From contig CM060731.1 of the NCBI GenBank assembly GCA_030704615.1, positions 72,022,756 through 72,086,755 of the forward strand: DNA of 64,000 bases, given 5' to 3'. Made by a program: the position numbers and the translations under genes. Origin of the DNA: Takakia lepidozioides (lineage: Eukaryota > Streptophyta > Takakiopsida > Takakiales > Takakiaceae). Below, one piece after another: positions 38,166-49,639 of the stretch (its first letter is position 1; the number at the start of each line of letters is the position of its first letter). Below the pieces are notes generated by a model. That model did no database searches. It was not told the DNA's origin and saw only the letters and a list, made by a program, of their open reading frames with translations.

Positions 38166-39460
38166 ATGAAGTTTGATCTTTGGGAGCTAGAGGCTAACGT
38201 CAGTAAATGTGCAGTGGTGGCATTCAACGACAGAGGAGAGGGAGGAAGTGATCTCAAGTGGCAGTGGGGTAGCCAAGAGATTCCGGTCCTCCCTTCCTAC
38301 ACTTACCTGGGCGTTGAGTTTTCCTCCAACTGTAATTGGGATGCACATATTCGGAAAGTTGTTCAAACTGACAAGGGCAAAGCGCTGGGTCTCACTAAAG
38401 TTTTACACTGCAGAGGGGTCAACTCTGAGGTTAAGAAAACCATGCTTTGTTGCGTTATTAGACCTGCCTTGGAGTACGGATCTGCAATATATGGGTTGAT
38501 AACTCCAACCAGGCTAAGTCTTTAGAATCCATTCAAGTGGGGGTGCTTAAGGAGTGCATGTCAGCATGCTCCAAAACAGCCAATGTGGCTGTTCGGGGTG
38601 GGCATCCCGTCCTTAAGCTCCCCACGAGATGAATTCAAGGTCCGGTGGTGGGGTCAGCTGCAACATATGTCCAACACCAGATATCCTAAGTCTCTATATC
38701 TTGGAAACAGGACTGCCCTGTCAAACAGGCTAAGTCCTGGCAGAAGAGAGTAAGAAGAGATTCTCAAGGATCTGGATCTGGATTCACAAGTCTTGACTCT
38801 TGACCCTGCTCGATAAATCTGACTTAGAGGCTGTAGTGTCCAAACCATGTCTGTTGCCATGAAATTGTCTGATGAAAATGAAGTTAAGCAGAAATCTTCC
38901 CTGAACTTGTTTCCAGTCTGTGACATGGGGGAGGACATCATGGATGACCTCCAGGGTGTACCCACTCTCGGCAATAGACTGAAATTTAAACTCAGGGCAG
39001 GAAGCCTACCTTTGAACAGCAAACAGAAGCAGAGAGGAAAGGGAGCCCTAACCATGTTGGGGTCTAATTGTTGGGCAGCTCAAAGCATCCAAAAGATGGC
39101 CGAGTGGTTAGGACACAAGACTGCCTAACAAGTGGTCTGGGTTCAAAGACCACGTATGTGTATGTTGGATGTCACCATCATATAATCCAACCCAGTTATA
39201 AAAAGGGATCCCAAAGAGACACGGCTATTTGTAACTGAGGACATGAGGTCAATTGCATTGCCTTGCTTACAATCATTAGAACTTGTCCATCTTCCAAGCG
39301 GCCCCTTGGGGATGAAGTGACACCATAAGTTATTTGTGTTTGGGCAGGAGTCCTCCCGCTCCTTGGGCAGTTCACACACTAGTTGAAGCTTGGTGTGAAG
39401 GGCTTTCTAGAGGACATCTTTGAAAACCTGAACTAATTGTCTTCACCATGTGCTAAGTCA
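38166..39460 (+). mobile_element. LINE 3' fragment interrupted by a SINE
   Basis: This is a truncated non-LTR retrotransposon lacking its endonuclease and most of its reverse transcriptase. The first frame covers the end of the palm and the thumb region (YLGVEFSSNCNWDAHIRKV, then KKTMLCCVIRPALEYGSAI). Further frames give RWWGQLQHMSNTRYP and LKFKLRAGSLPLNSKQKQRG. Frameshifts and stops near 38525 and 38620 break it. The sequence that should follow (ANH..QVDACVKEFLE) is split by the SINE at 39083-39362 and resumes at about 39375 as a decayed version. It is homologous to the copies at 31283 and 60427. Confidence 0.8.
39083..39362 (+). mobile_element. tRNA-derived SINE inserted in a LINE (copy 3)
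   Basis: The tRNA-like head reads GATGGCCGAGTGGTTAGGAC and later GGGTTCAAAGACC; the body matches the SINEs in NRPD1. It is flanked by a 12-bp duplication, TTGGGCAGCTCA at 39071-39082 and TTGGGCAGTTCA at 39363-39374 (one mismatch). The host sequence on both sides is LINE, so the SINE arrived after that LINE copy. Confidence 0.83.
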
Positions 39461-41583
39461 TACTACCGGAGTAAGTGGATGTCATTTCAGCCAAAATGGC
39501 TATTATGACATTTTAATTCATTTTATTTTTAATGAAAGGCCCAAGTTAGGCCACAATATATTTAAAATGAGGAAAAAGTAACCTCACATGACATGCCATG
39601 GAGGCTGAAAAAGGGCACACTGCCCCCTAACCAGGAAAGTCGTGAAGAAGAGCCTAGCATAAGTCTATGAGGGAGAAGAAGGTCCGAAAACGTAATAATC
39701 AGAACCGCAGGAGGGAGGGGAGATTCAACGAGGAGTTCATCGGAACCAGCGTAGAAGAAATCGTTGGAGAACGCGCCAGAAGAGTCACTGGAGGTCACAC
39801 CTGAGGGAAGTCCGACGCCAAAGACCAATCTAAGTTAGTCCCTGACCATCACCTTTGGAATTCGAGGATAACATCAACTGGAAGCACAAGAAGAATAGGA
39901 ATTCCAAGATTAAAGCTCAGATCTAAGCGTTAGGCCTTGTTTCTCAGCTCTCGTCCCCTTTTCAATCCTTGTTCTGCAGGGTTGTTTCACTTTTGGCATA
40001 GATGGTATAATTTCTTGTTAGATTTATGCCTTAGTGGTTGTTTTTTAGGTTTGGTTTTCAGCAGCTGACTCTTTCAGTAAAGCATGACTGGTAATTATGG
40101 CTACCCATTGCGGTGCTCTGAGAGGTTCCCCACGATTGTACTGTCTTATGGCCCTCAGGAGGTTATTTTTTCCTCGTTTCTTAATTTGATTAGAAGGGCT
40201 CCGTTCCCCTTTCCTTAAATAAAAAATAAAAACTAATAAAACTTTAATAAATACCTTTCTTTGTATCTTTCTTTTTACAGGCTATTTTTCATTTTGCCTT
40301 TCACACAGGCAATATATGGTCATTGCCTTTCTTTTGACAGGCCGGTTTTTTTTTTTTTTTGGGTATTTTTTGCCTTTCAAATGCCTTGTAACAAGTGCAA
40401 AAAGCAACCTATTCATGACATTCGGCCGAGCCACTGGAAAAAGAAATCATACTATACATAGGTCTTACATGGCATTTGGATTATTTATAAACACACCTCA
40501 AGCCAGTAGGAGCATGCCTAGCATTGCCAAAAAGAAGGGCGCCAACTTCAAAATGATGCTTCCGGTTTTTTTGGCTGGCTTCCCGTCCCCAGCAACACCG
40601 CGAGGCTCTTTAAGGCCGCCTCCCCACTAAAACTCATCCTCTCTCCCATGGCATCTACTGCTCTTTGCTGACCCCCTCGCACGCTATCCTCAAATTCGGT
40701 GGGCCTAAGTTTAGGTTGTGGAGAGCATGGGCCAGTCCCTCCTGGCCTCCGGCTTGGGAAACCTAGTGTATGTGGCATTTTTAGGCTATGGTGGAAGTGA
40801 AACTGGTACCGATAGATAACCGCGCCAGAATGGCGTGCATCCGTCGATTGCTGGGGCAAGTGGCAAGTTGGCCACTTGCTCGCATTACTTATTGCCGCAG
40901 CAAAAGACCCACCACTTTGACGGTTTTGCGACTGTTTGGTGAGGCTGTGCTGGTCATGCCCTAAGACAATATTGTCGTAGCAGCATGTACACAAACAAAC
41001 AAGTACATTCCATATGACATAAATCAAATGCCAGACCGAAGAAAAAGTTTAATTTTTATTAGCCACGAACTCATTCAAAGCCGCAGCATCACTTGGATCT
41101 AAAGAGTACAAGTTTTGAGATGGTTCAAATGACATAGTCACTGTTGAGATTATGGTATCAACATCAATCCACTATGTATCACTGGAGTCATATTTGAACT
41201 TCAGATGATCCCTACCTAATTTCATCCTGATGGATTGGAGCCGGATGAAATATGAGAAACTTGAAAAGGATGGATACATTATATTGTAGATAAAACCCTT
41301 TAAGGTAGTGGCATCTAGAAGTGTGCGCGACCTTATTATGTCCCCTATTTTTGATGAATGAAGTCACCATTTTCATTTTTGTACTGTGCACTTTTGTAAA
41401 GGAGGCGATTCAAGGTTAATTCTTGCTTTGGATTAGGTACGATGTGAGGTGTTTTGGAGTACAAGGGGTTTATTTAATGCATTAGTGAAGCTAATTACAT
41501 AGCAGCCTATTGATTCTTATTTCAAATTCCTAATTTGTTTTTTGAAATGGAGGCGAGTGTTTTGGGACAATGGCCAATTAATA
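39461..41583. other. Intergenic region without a recognisable gene
   Basis: The DNA is AT-rich, with a T-run at 40347-40361. Short open frames occur on both strands, but none has a domain, a splice structure or a family resemblance. Confidence 0.5.
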
Positions 41584-41669
41584 TGTCGTGCGCATACATA
41601 TCGCTACACAACTACATCGCTGTCCAAACCACACCACACATATATGCACAATAAAGTAGTCTAGCACAA
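41584..41669. repeat. Direct repeat R, copy 1, outside the left LTR
   Basis: An 86-bp segment starting TGTCGTGCGCATACATATCG and ending GTCTAGCACAA is repeated at 42014-42102 with one 3-base indel and one substitution. The two copies bracket the left LTR exactly. On the minus strand each copy also has TG...CA ends. Confidence 0.85.
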
Positions 41670-42011
41670 TGATAAAAAACTTGAAAAAGGACACACTCTC
41701 AAACACAAAATATGCAATCCCTCAAGATCACTCTTTAAATAGTCGAGCCAGGGGCACCCCAAGCTATGGGGACTCCACCCCACAACAACCTACACTCCCA
41801 TCATACACTCAGATCTAAAATGCAGGAGCTCGTCGCGCAGGCTCAACTCGAGAGAGATGAGCTGCGCGACTGCCGCTCTCGTGAAGATAAGACGACCAGG
41901 TGTCAAACTAAACTTGACACCTGATTTAACACTTGACCTAAATCCAAGTGTTAAATACAAATAACTAGTTTTATTCTAGCTGTTTTCACACTGTGCTTAT
42001 TTAACTTGACA
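41670..42011 (-). repeat. Left (3') LTR
   Basis: A 342-bp sequence with plus-strand ends TGATAAA and TTGACA (TG...CA) matches 53137-53491 over its whole length, with a few substitutions and short indels. It includes the shared words GCAGGAGCTCG and AACTCGAGAGAGATGAGCTG. The divergence between the LTRs means the insertion is not recent. Confidence 0.85.
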
Positions 42012-42013
42012 GC

Positions 42014-42102
42014 TGTCGTGCGCATACATATCGCTACACAACTACATCGTCGCTGTCCAAACCACACCACACATATATGCACAATAAAGTAGTCTACCAC
42101 AA
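42014..42102. repeat. Direct repeat R, copy 2, between purine tract and left LTR
   Basis: This 89-bp copy of the segment at 41584-41669 lies directly after the purine-rich tract in element orientation, where an LTR would normally begin. R may therefore belong to the true 3' LTR, or the LTR may have been duplicated or inserted within it. Confidence 0.8.
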
Positions 42103-42359
42103 TCGCCCCCCTAGCTGGTGGATAGGTCCCTCTACCTCCAGATAGCTACAAGATGTAATAGCCACAGCCGTACTAAGTCCTCTATCACTGTCCCTATCGT
42201 ACTCAAACTCTATAGACCAAGAGGCCGGGTACAAGAGTAGCCCCATCGTTAGTCGCCGTCTTGCAATCTGTGAACTTGAGCCAGGACTCGTGTGTTCAAG
42301 GTCTCCTAGTAGCTGGGCCTTGCGTTTCTTGTTAGCCTCCATGGTTGTATCCACTCCCA

Positions 42360-43640
42360 CTATCCAATGCAATGTGGACATAACCAATCCCCATCCGGAA
42401 CCATCTCAAGAGGTGGAGTCAAGCATCCCATATGCCAACCTCTAGAGCATCGATCACACACCAGCATGGTGGCTGCCCCTTTAGCAGACCCACACAACAT
42501 GCACCTCAAACCTGCAGATACCACTGCCAGGTTTGGGTCAATCCTGCCATCGACATTCGGAAGGTGACATGGCGCACAATTACGCACATGGTCCTTCCAA
42601 GTTATGCCATCCCGACCCTCCAAGACCAAGACGCCTGAGGGCAAGACCTCTCGAACCCTCAAAATAACACGTCCTGCAGTCACATCCAGGGTCGTAGGAG
42701 CAGTCTGCTGCAGATAGACATAGTCACCAGGGTTGAATCTCCGAACCCCAGGACGATAGCCCCCACCACGTATGGTAGCATACCTCAACGTATCACGGTG
42801 TTGTGCAATGGCAAGGTTCTCGAAAGCCATGGGCATGACTCTCTTGAACAACTCTGCACGCTGCTCACATGCACGTGCCCACACGTCCGGATCGTCAAGG
42901 TTAAGAACTGTAGCAGCTTCTCTGCGAATGGATGTAGGCAAATCCGGCTCTCGGCCAAAGAGAAGAAAGTATGGTGAGAAGGAGGCAAGTGATGCTTGCT
43001 TGCTGAACCTGTAGCCCATGGCTAACCAGGGTAACTGAAGGTCCCAATCTCCTAGGTGTCCCTTCTGCAAGCCATACTTGCGCAAACCCCTCTTTACTGT
43101 CTGAACAACTCTCTGCCAAGCCATCGGCCTCAGGATGATCCCGAGAAGTGGCGGTGGTCTATCAAGGCCTTGTCACACAAAGCCTGAAACTCCCCCAAGA
43201 ACTCTCTCCCTTGGTCCGTGAGTACCTCAGCTGGAGCACCGAATCGGCTAAGCACACAATCCAAGAATGCATACGCAGCTCCCTCACTAGCCTTATCAGG
43301 CAATGGAACCAATTCAATCCACTTGGAGAAGTGCTCCCACCATCACCAACACGTACTTGTTGTGGCGCATGGTCAGTGGCAACGGCCCTGCGAAGTCAAC
43401 TCCACCTGTAGCCCAATCCCATGATCGGAAGAGGGTGCAATTGTGGAGTAGGGGCGTTGAATGAAGCACGCACCCTGTCACACACCATGCACCTAGCCAC
43501 AAATTGTTGCACCTCTGTGTGCATACCACGCCACCAATACTGCCCCTGCAGTAGACTATGAGTGCGTCGCACCCCAAAATGCCCCAACTCCTCATGGGCA
43601 TGCCGCACTAACCGTGCCCGCTGTGTTGGGTGAGGCACAA
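42360..43640 (-). pseudogene. Integrase with C-terminal PHD finger (retroelement, frameshifted)
   Basis: Integrase joins the element cDNA to host DNA. In order (decreasing coordinates) are an HHCC zinc domain (HAHEELGHFG and later CMVCDRV), a core start DFAGPLPL with the first acidic residue, LTDQGREF with the second, and a HPEADGL-like block near 43140 with the third, then a GPY-type C-terminal region (FNPGDYVYLQ). The same open frame (43124-42360) ends in a complete PHD zinc finger: CMLCGSAKG, CDRCSRGWHMGC, then WLCPHC (C4HC3), at 42503-42363. PHD fingers usually bind histone H3 tails, so this one may target integration to marked chromatin, the job chromodomains do in chromoviruses. The core is split by frameshifts near 43400, 43310 and 43130. 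Confidence 0.85.
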
Positions 43641-43969
43641 TCCTCACTCGACCATCCTCCCACACTCGGAGCAGGTGTGTCCCCTCCCACCTGAACCTCT
43701 TGGCTCGTTGTAGGATCCGATCCCTCTCCTTGGCAGTCATAGTGGCTGCCGTGTCTCCACTGCGGAGGTAGTCCAACACAACTGAATCCTCATGTATATC
43801 TTTGGCGCCACCCTGCTCATTGCTGGCCTCAGGGTCCTCAGACACTTGATCTACAGTCATCCCTGTTGTAGGTCCAACCTGGCCTTCCGCTGCCAAGATA
43901 CACAGAAATGCAGATGCATGCCATCCGGGCACCATCTCCTCGTCCGTCTCACCATGCCACCGAGCTCCA

Positions 43970-45326
43970 GTGTCATCCTGCTGGCTCGTGCATGGATTGC
44001 GACTCAACCCATCTGCATTTCGATTGACCAAACCCGGTCGATGCACCACCTGAAAGTCATACTCTTGAAGGATGAGTGCCCACCGTGCAAGCTTCCCGTA
44101 AGCTTGTCTGACTCCATCAACCACTTGAGTGGTTGGTGATCCGTGACAAGGGTGAAGAGATTGCCGTATAGATAGCACCTGAAGTGTGCCACGGCCCACA
44201 CTGCAGCTAAGCATTCTCCCTCATATGAGCTATACTTAGACTCTGCAGCATTGTTCGAGCGGCTAGCATAAGCCACTACGAACTCTCTTCCCTCATCATC
44301 CACCTGTGTGAGCACCGCTCCAAGCCCCAGCATGCTCCAATCTGTATGCAGCTGAAAAGGACGCCCCCTGATAGGTCGTCTCAAGATGGGCGCCGAGGTC
44401 AACCTCGCCTTGAGCTCTTGAAAAGCTTGTTCTTGCTCATCTTCCCACTGCCACTGGGTCCACCTTGGTCAGCTTGGTTAGAGCCTTTGCAATGGCACTA
44501 AATCCCTTAACAAACCGTCTGTAATAGTTTGCTAACCCCATGAAAGCTCGAACTCGGCTCACATCCGTGGGGCGTGGAACCTGTGCAATGGACTCTACCT
44601 TAGTCTGCTGTACCCCCAATCCTCCAGGATATATCATGTGACCCAGATACTCAATCTGGTTGTGGAAAAACTTGCACTTGCCCGGATGTAACTTCAATCC
44701 GTGCGTCCTCAAGCGCTCAAATACCCCCTGAAGGTGTCTCTCATGCTCCTCCACCGTAGCACTAAAGATGATGATGTCATCTATGTAGCACCGAGCAAAC
44801 TCCACCCCTGCTAGAATCCTGTCCATGACTCTTTGAAACTCAGCGGGAGCGTTTTTAAGCCAAATGGTAAGAACCGCCACTGGTATAGGCAATCCTTCCC
44901 GTGCTCATTGATCCCCCAGAATGCCGTCTTTTGCTTATCCGCCTCCTTGATCGGCAACTGGTGATATCCGGATCGTAAATCCAACGTGCTAAAGACCTTG
45001 GAATGCCCAATGGCATCAAAGATCTCCTCTGGTGTTGGCATGGCATACCTATCGGACTTGGTCTGACGATTTACAGGCCGGTAATCACCGCACATACGTC
45101 TCTCCGTCCAATTGCCATAGACATCCTTCTTAGCTGGCATCACTGTGGCTGAAGCATACTCTCCACCAGAGAGCTCCACCAAACCTGCCTCCCAGAGATC
45201 TTGAGTCCTCATCTGAATCAAAGACCTCTCCATGTCACTGTATCTATAGGGTCTCCGAAAGATTGGCGTGTCAGTGGCCAACTCAATACGGATCTCTTGA
45301 CCCTTCAGTGCTCCCAAGTCCTTCAA
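43970..45326 (-). pseudogene. Reverse transcriptase and RNase H (retroelement, frameshifted)
   Basis: The reverse transcriptase copies element RNA into DNA. It begins with IRIELATDTPIFRRPYRYS, followed by MPAKKD, RMCGDYRPVN and FSTLDLRSGYHQLPI (catalytic Asp), a frameshift near 44850, then FARCYIDDIIIFS (YxDD box) and FMGLANYYRRFVKGFS. RNase H follows in a new frame after about 44420: LHTDWSMLGLGAVLTQ, the ECLAAVWAV block and VTDHQPLKWL. A further shift near 44130 leads to RWALILQEYDFQVVHRPG and NADGLSR. All catalytic motifs can be read, but the three frames cannot make one protein. Confidence 0.88.
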
Positions 45327-45671
45327 ACTGAAGGCAAAGCAATTCCTGTAAGCCCTCAGGAACCGCCGTATACGTCGTCTCTCTCCTCCGGTGACAATGG
45401 GTCCAATGTCAGGCTCCCAATTGTCCTCCGTAACTGCAACCTTAAGTCCAGTGGGCTTAGAGGTAGAGGACGCGTCCCGTGGTTGCTATGCTGCAACCTC
45501 TTGAGCAGTACCCCCTTCCTGCTCAGTCAATGACAAGGCCTCATCCTGCCCCATCATCTCATCATTGAGAACCTCCTCATCCCGAGAAGAATCCCCAACC
45601 TCATCCATCACAGCTGCCTTCGCTGCCAACTCCCCTCTGAACCTCGCACCTCCCACATGTGCCATGGATGT

Positions 45672-46745
45672 CTACCTCGTGGTCCTCACCGGCTCGCCCC
45701 CACTCGCTGCCTGTACCGTCTCGGTAGGCAGAGAGACCGTCAAGGGAAGTGCACTCCGCACTCTACGTTGCTCAGCCATAGCCAAGCTGACAATCCAGGT
45801 CAAGCAATTGAGATCCATTGCTTGCCCCAACACCTGACGACGTGATGCCTCAGAAAGAGAAGGCACCGCCGTGGTCCCAGTGGAAAACCCCATAGCCCGC
45901 TCTCGCTCGTCGGCATTAGGCTCCACTAACTGCTGCAACTGAGCATCCCACAGGAGGCCAGGTCCACCATCCCGAAAAGCATGGGATCCTGGGAAGCTGA
46001 GCAGTGTAGGTAATGCTGCTCGTGGTTGACCCACCCTGTTGACCACTGCCAAAGGCGAACGGTCATCGTGTCTCACACGTTGAGACTGCCTTCCTGTGTC
46101 CAAAATGCCATCCACGGTGAGGTGTGCTGGCCGCTGCACCCCATCAAATGCACGCTTGAGCAGTGCGGGTGGCATCAAGTTAGTCCACCATAGTCGTGGA
46201 CGATGAGCCCGTGACCCCACTGCAGCTGCATCCAGCAACACTGCTGACCCAAGCCACGACCGGACTTGATGCACACTGGCCATCACCCTGGCCCGAGAAT
46301 CACCCATCAGTGGTACATTCTCCAAGATGTATGCTGGAGATACAGCTTGATGAAGCTGCAAGCAGCGCAAAATCCGCACCATCTCCCAAAACAGACCCGT
46401 CCTCGAGTCTCGCAATCCATTGCCATGCCCGGCTGATGAATGCCCTTGGCAGGGCCAACCTGCCACTATCAGATCAATGAGCCAACCTGCTCCAAATCTT
46501 GCGCCCCCAACAAGGAAATGTCTGCTGGCAAGGCTTGTTGGTATCCACGAACTGCAGACACAGGCAACAAGTCAGGGTACTGCTGTACCAACTGAGCCAC
46601 ATGGCGCAGTGAGACGCGTCGTGCAGTCTCATCCCTCTCCACATACAGGTAACGCCTTACCCGCACACCTGCCTGTAGCACAGCAGCCAATCCGGTGCTG
46701 ATCCCGCCAAACAAGTCCAGAAGGCAAATGCCTTCATCCGGCCGC
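45672..46745 (-). pseudogene. C5 cytosine DNA methyltransferase carried by the retroelement
   Basis: These enzymes transfer methyl groups from S-adenosylmethionine to cytosine C5. The domain follows the protease in the same frame: motif I GICLLDLFGGISTGLAAVL (S-adenosylmethionine binding), motif II RYLYVERD, a one-base frameshift near 46470, motif IV DLIVAGWPCQGHS with the catalytic Cys, motif VI ILENV, motif VIII HRPRLWWTN, motif IX-like ERERAMGFS and motif X-like RRQVLGQAMD. The motifs are in canonical order, as in DNMT3 and bacterial enzymes, not permuted as in plant DRM proteins. The length (about 320 residues) fits a bare catalytic domain. Apart from the frameshift, every key residue I can identify is present, so the family was probably active until recently. 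Confidence 0.88.
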
Positions 46746-47500
46746 TGCCACACAAGAGGTGTGGTGTCCAATGGCGACAACTGAGGTGGCCCTGGTGCAA
46801 TCACCGCACTCTCCTCCTCTCCTGACGGTACAAAAGCTTCTTCCCAAGCTTGTTGCACCCGTCCATCAGCAGCTTGCTGCAAATCCTTGCTCGTACCCCA
46901 CAACGGAGTGTGAGCAACCATGGCAGGCAACTCCGCCGTACCATGCATGTCATCCTGCTCTGCTGGAGGTGGCACATCCTCTGCATGGGCATTGCCTTCC
47001 AGCAACTCTCCAGGCCAACTAACTGCAGCTGTGAAGGCGGCTAGTGTTGGCATCTTGCCCCGCTGGGCAGCTGCAATACCCCCAATGAATGTCACAGGGA
47101 GCTGTGCACGGCGACCATCCCCTGACTGCCATCCAGGCCTGTAGGATGCTGACTCCTCCCAGAAATCCAGGGTGAAGCCCATGGGGTATAACACTGCCCC
47201 ACCAACGAGGACATCGTAAGAGACCGCGTCTGTCACAATGGCCTTGGCTCGCATCACTGAGCCATCTACAGGATGATCCGGCTGCAGTCTAATAGCCAAC
47301 TGATGCCGTGTCATGCCCCGAGCCTGCTCTGATCCTCCCAGAGATGTCTGTATCTGGAAAGGACAAGGCTCCATATCCGCCTCCATGAGGCCCAAACCTG
47401 CAATAGCAGCTCTGCCCAACATCAGTGGCTGAGCTCCTGAGTCCAACAAGACCCGCAGTGGCCGGTACTTCTTGCCTGCGGTCCACTCAAAGTGAAAATG
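46746..47500 (-). CDS. Retropepsin-like aspartic protease region of the retroelement
   Basis: The protease cleaves the element polyprotein. The frame at 47449-46469 opens with LLDSGAQPLMLGRAAIAGLG, in which DSGA is the catalytic motif. It continues with IVTDAVSYDVLVGGAVL, where the hydrophobic-hydrophobic-Gly flap-end pattern (VLVGG) fits the family. The frame has no stop before the methyltransferase motif I, so the two domains are translated as one chain with a linker of about 140 residues containing Pro- and Glu-rich low complexity. Retropepsins act as dimers. The upstream junction with gag lies in a shifted frame near 47450. Confidence 0.75.
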
Positions 47501-47752
47501 CCTCCCTGGTTGTCTAACAAGACAACTCCAGGTGTCACCATGGCGCGCTCAAAGGCTGGCCTAGCTGGCAGCTCCGTCAACTGGCAGCTGCAGCTTGCCA
47601 GGGCGCTGCCGTGGCAGTCTTGACCCTCAAATCCGAGGATCCCTCTGCCACTACACCTTCCACTAACTCCGCAGAAGATGAAGTGACCTCCCACTCTCAC
47701 AGAGTTTGCTGCTAGTCTGAACACTGCAGCTGGTCTCACCCCGGCGTCGCAA

Positions 47753-49634
47753 TCATGGTTGCCGAGAACAGTGGGGCTTGACACACAGAGGTGGCTGCCC
47801 CCAATAACACACCGCCGCACTAGCCTTGGCAGCAGGAGTCAATGCTGCACGTGTAGCTCTCCCCAATGGCATAGTAACCTCCGCCTCGGTAACAGTCGGG
47901 CGAGAACTAGGTGCCATGGATGGCGTCGACACAGTCTCCGCCAATGTGAATGACTGAGGAAGCCTTGCCTGACGGCTTGCCTCCCCACGCTGTGGATCCA
48001 ATTCCACCTCTGCACCTCGTGGCTCAGGAACTCGTGCTGCTCCTCGAGTCACGGCTGCAGCAGACTCCACCTGCTCTAGTGGTAGTGCTGCTCCGCACAT
48101 AAATCCCATGCCTCCCATATCTCCTCCCCAGGAGCAGGAGGTGGACCATCCCGCCTGGGAGCCGAAGCTATAGCCATGGCAGCGAGCCTCTGCTCTAGCT
48201 GCTGAAGCCGGTTGGCCATGCCTTGATCAACGCCCTGACCTCCGCGTCCTTGGCCATGTTGAGCTTGCCCTTGGCCTGCACCTCGTGCCCGACCACCTCG
48301 TCCTCTCTGGGCTGGTCCACCTCGCCCCCGGCCACCATTGTTCCCTTGGAACTGGCCTGGGCGCAACTCAGGATGCAAGTCATAACACTGGGCATCTCCA
48401 TGCCCATACTTGCCACAATGCCCACACTGCAACTGTGCAGGCTGTGCTTGTGCCGGCCTTCTGCCACTCTCTGGGCAATCTCTCTTGACATGGGGTCCTC
48501 CACATGTCCAACATATCACCCCTGGTTGCTGTTGGCCTGCAAAAGATGCCACGGGCCTCTGCACCTGAGGCCCCCTGTAAGCTCCATGGAACTTGGGCTG
48601 GGCAACCTTGCCCCCTGACCACGCTGTTGGGCAGTCCCTTGTGCTTGTGGGCTGACAGCTGTGCCCCGTACAGGCATGTCCTTGCCAAATCCAATTGTAA
48701 CAACTCGTCCCACCATGTTGAGCTCAATCCGCTCAGCCAGCAGAAACACATCTGCTAATGTGGGTTGGGCTGCTTGTAACAGGGTTGCATCTCGCACCCT
48801 TCTCTTGAGCTCCTTGTCCAGAATTCCATACCAAAACTGGATTGCCTGAGCTTCAGTAACCCCTTGGGTCACACTTATCAAGCGCCTCATACGAGTGTAC
48901 GCCTCTCGCAGGCTCTCACTGGGTTTGCGCTGGAAGTCTTGCAAACTTCGCAGCTTCTCTGTCCGTACACCTTGGTAGTTCCTCCGCAACTCCTGGAAGA
49001 ACTCCACCACCGGGTTGAATCTAGGCACATGTGTTGTAGTGTGGCAGGAGGAGTAGTAGCACCTTTGAACTGGTACCACCTGCAGAAGTACCAGCACTAC
49101 CTGCTCCACTACTAGTGCTGGCAGTGGGAGCTATTGGTACTGATGCAGCTACTGGTCGCGTCGTGCCTCGAGTAATGGAGATGTAGTCAGGTGACCAATA
49201 CATCCTCACTCCTCAATCTCTGCTTCATGTCCTCGCCTGAACTCGTGGTAATCGTCCATAGGCGGGCCTTCCAAATGCTGGAACAGTCCCTTCCACGCCA
49301 TGAATGGGGTGAATAGATGTGGATTGCGCATCTGCTGCAAATCACACCAGCTGTCGAACTCCTGGATAAAGTCATCCAACTCGATTGTGCCCACAGCTCC
49401 AGAGTACCTACGAGGCCCCTTGGTAGCTCCATACATCTCCTCCATGTCGTCCCACAACAATGGCGAATGAAAGTGCACACCTGTTGATGAAGCCTCCGAG
49501 TCTGTGTCTGACTCTACAGTAATTGAGGGTGGCGGTGAAGGTGGTCTGAACCGAATACCTCGTCTTGTGAACCCACTCTCACTGTTACTGCCTGTAGCCG
49601 TACTCCCCTCCCCTGGGTAACTCCGTAATGACAC
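47753..49634 (-). pseudogene. Gag region with two CCHC zinc knuckles (retroelement)
   Basis: Gag forms the virus-like particle and binds the RNA. The first frame (49634-49206) has a Ser-rich, acidic N-terminus and the segment TIELDDFIQEFDSWCDLQQM. The next (49109-48516) is a Retrotrans_gag-type helical region with KLRSLQDFQRKPSESLREAY. The third (48564-48076) has two knuckles, CWTCGGPHVKRDC (a variant with C-x2-C-x3-H-x4-C) and CGHCGKYGHGDAQC (standard CCHC), then a GRGRGG-rich RNA-binding stretch. Three frames are needed, so there are at least two shifts or stops. Confidence 0.75.
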
Positions 49635-49639
49635 TCACA

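Noticed and set aside
39083-39180. Functional tRNA-Leu gene
   Set aside because: A-box and B-box are present, but the acceptor stem does not pair, and the sequence is part of a SINE with a target duplication.
48223-48618. Plus-strand frames over the gag region
   Set aside because: They are antisense shadows of gag, whose zinc knuckles are on the minus strand.
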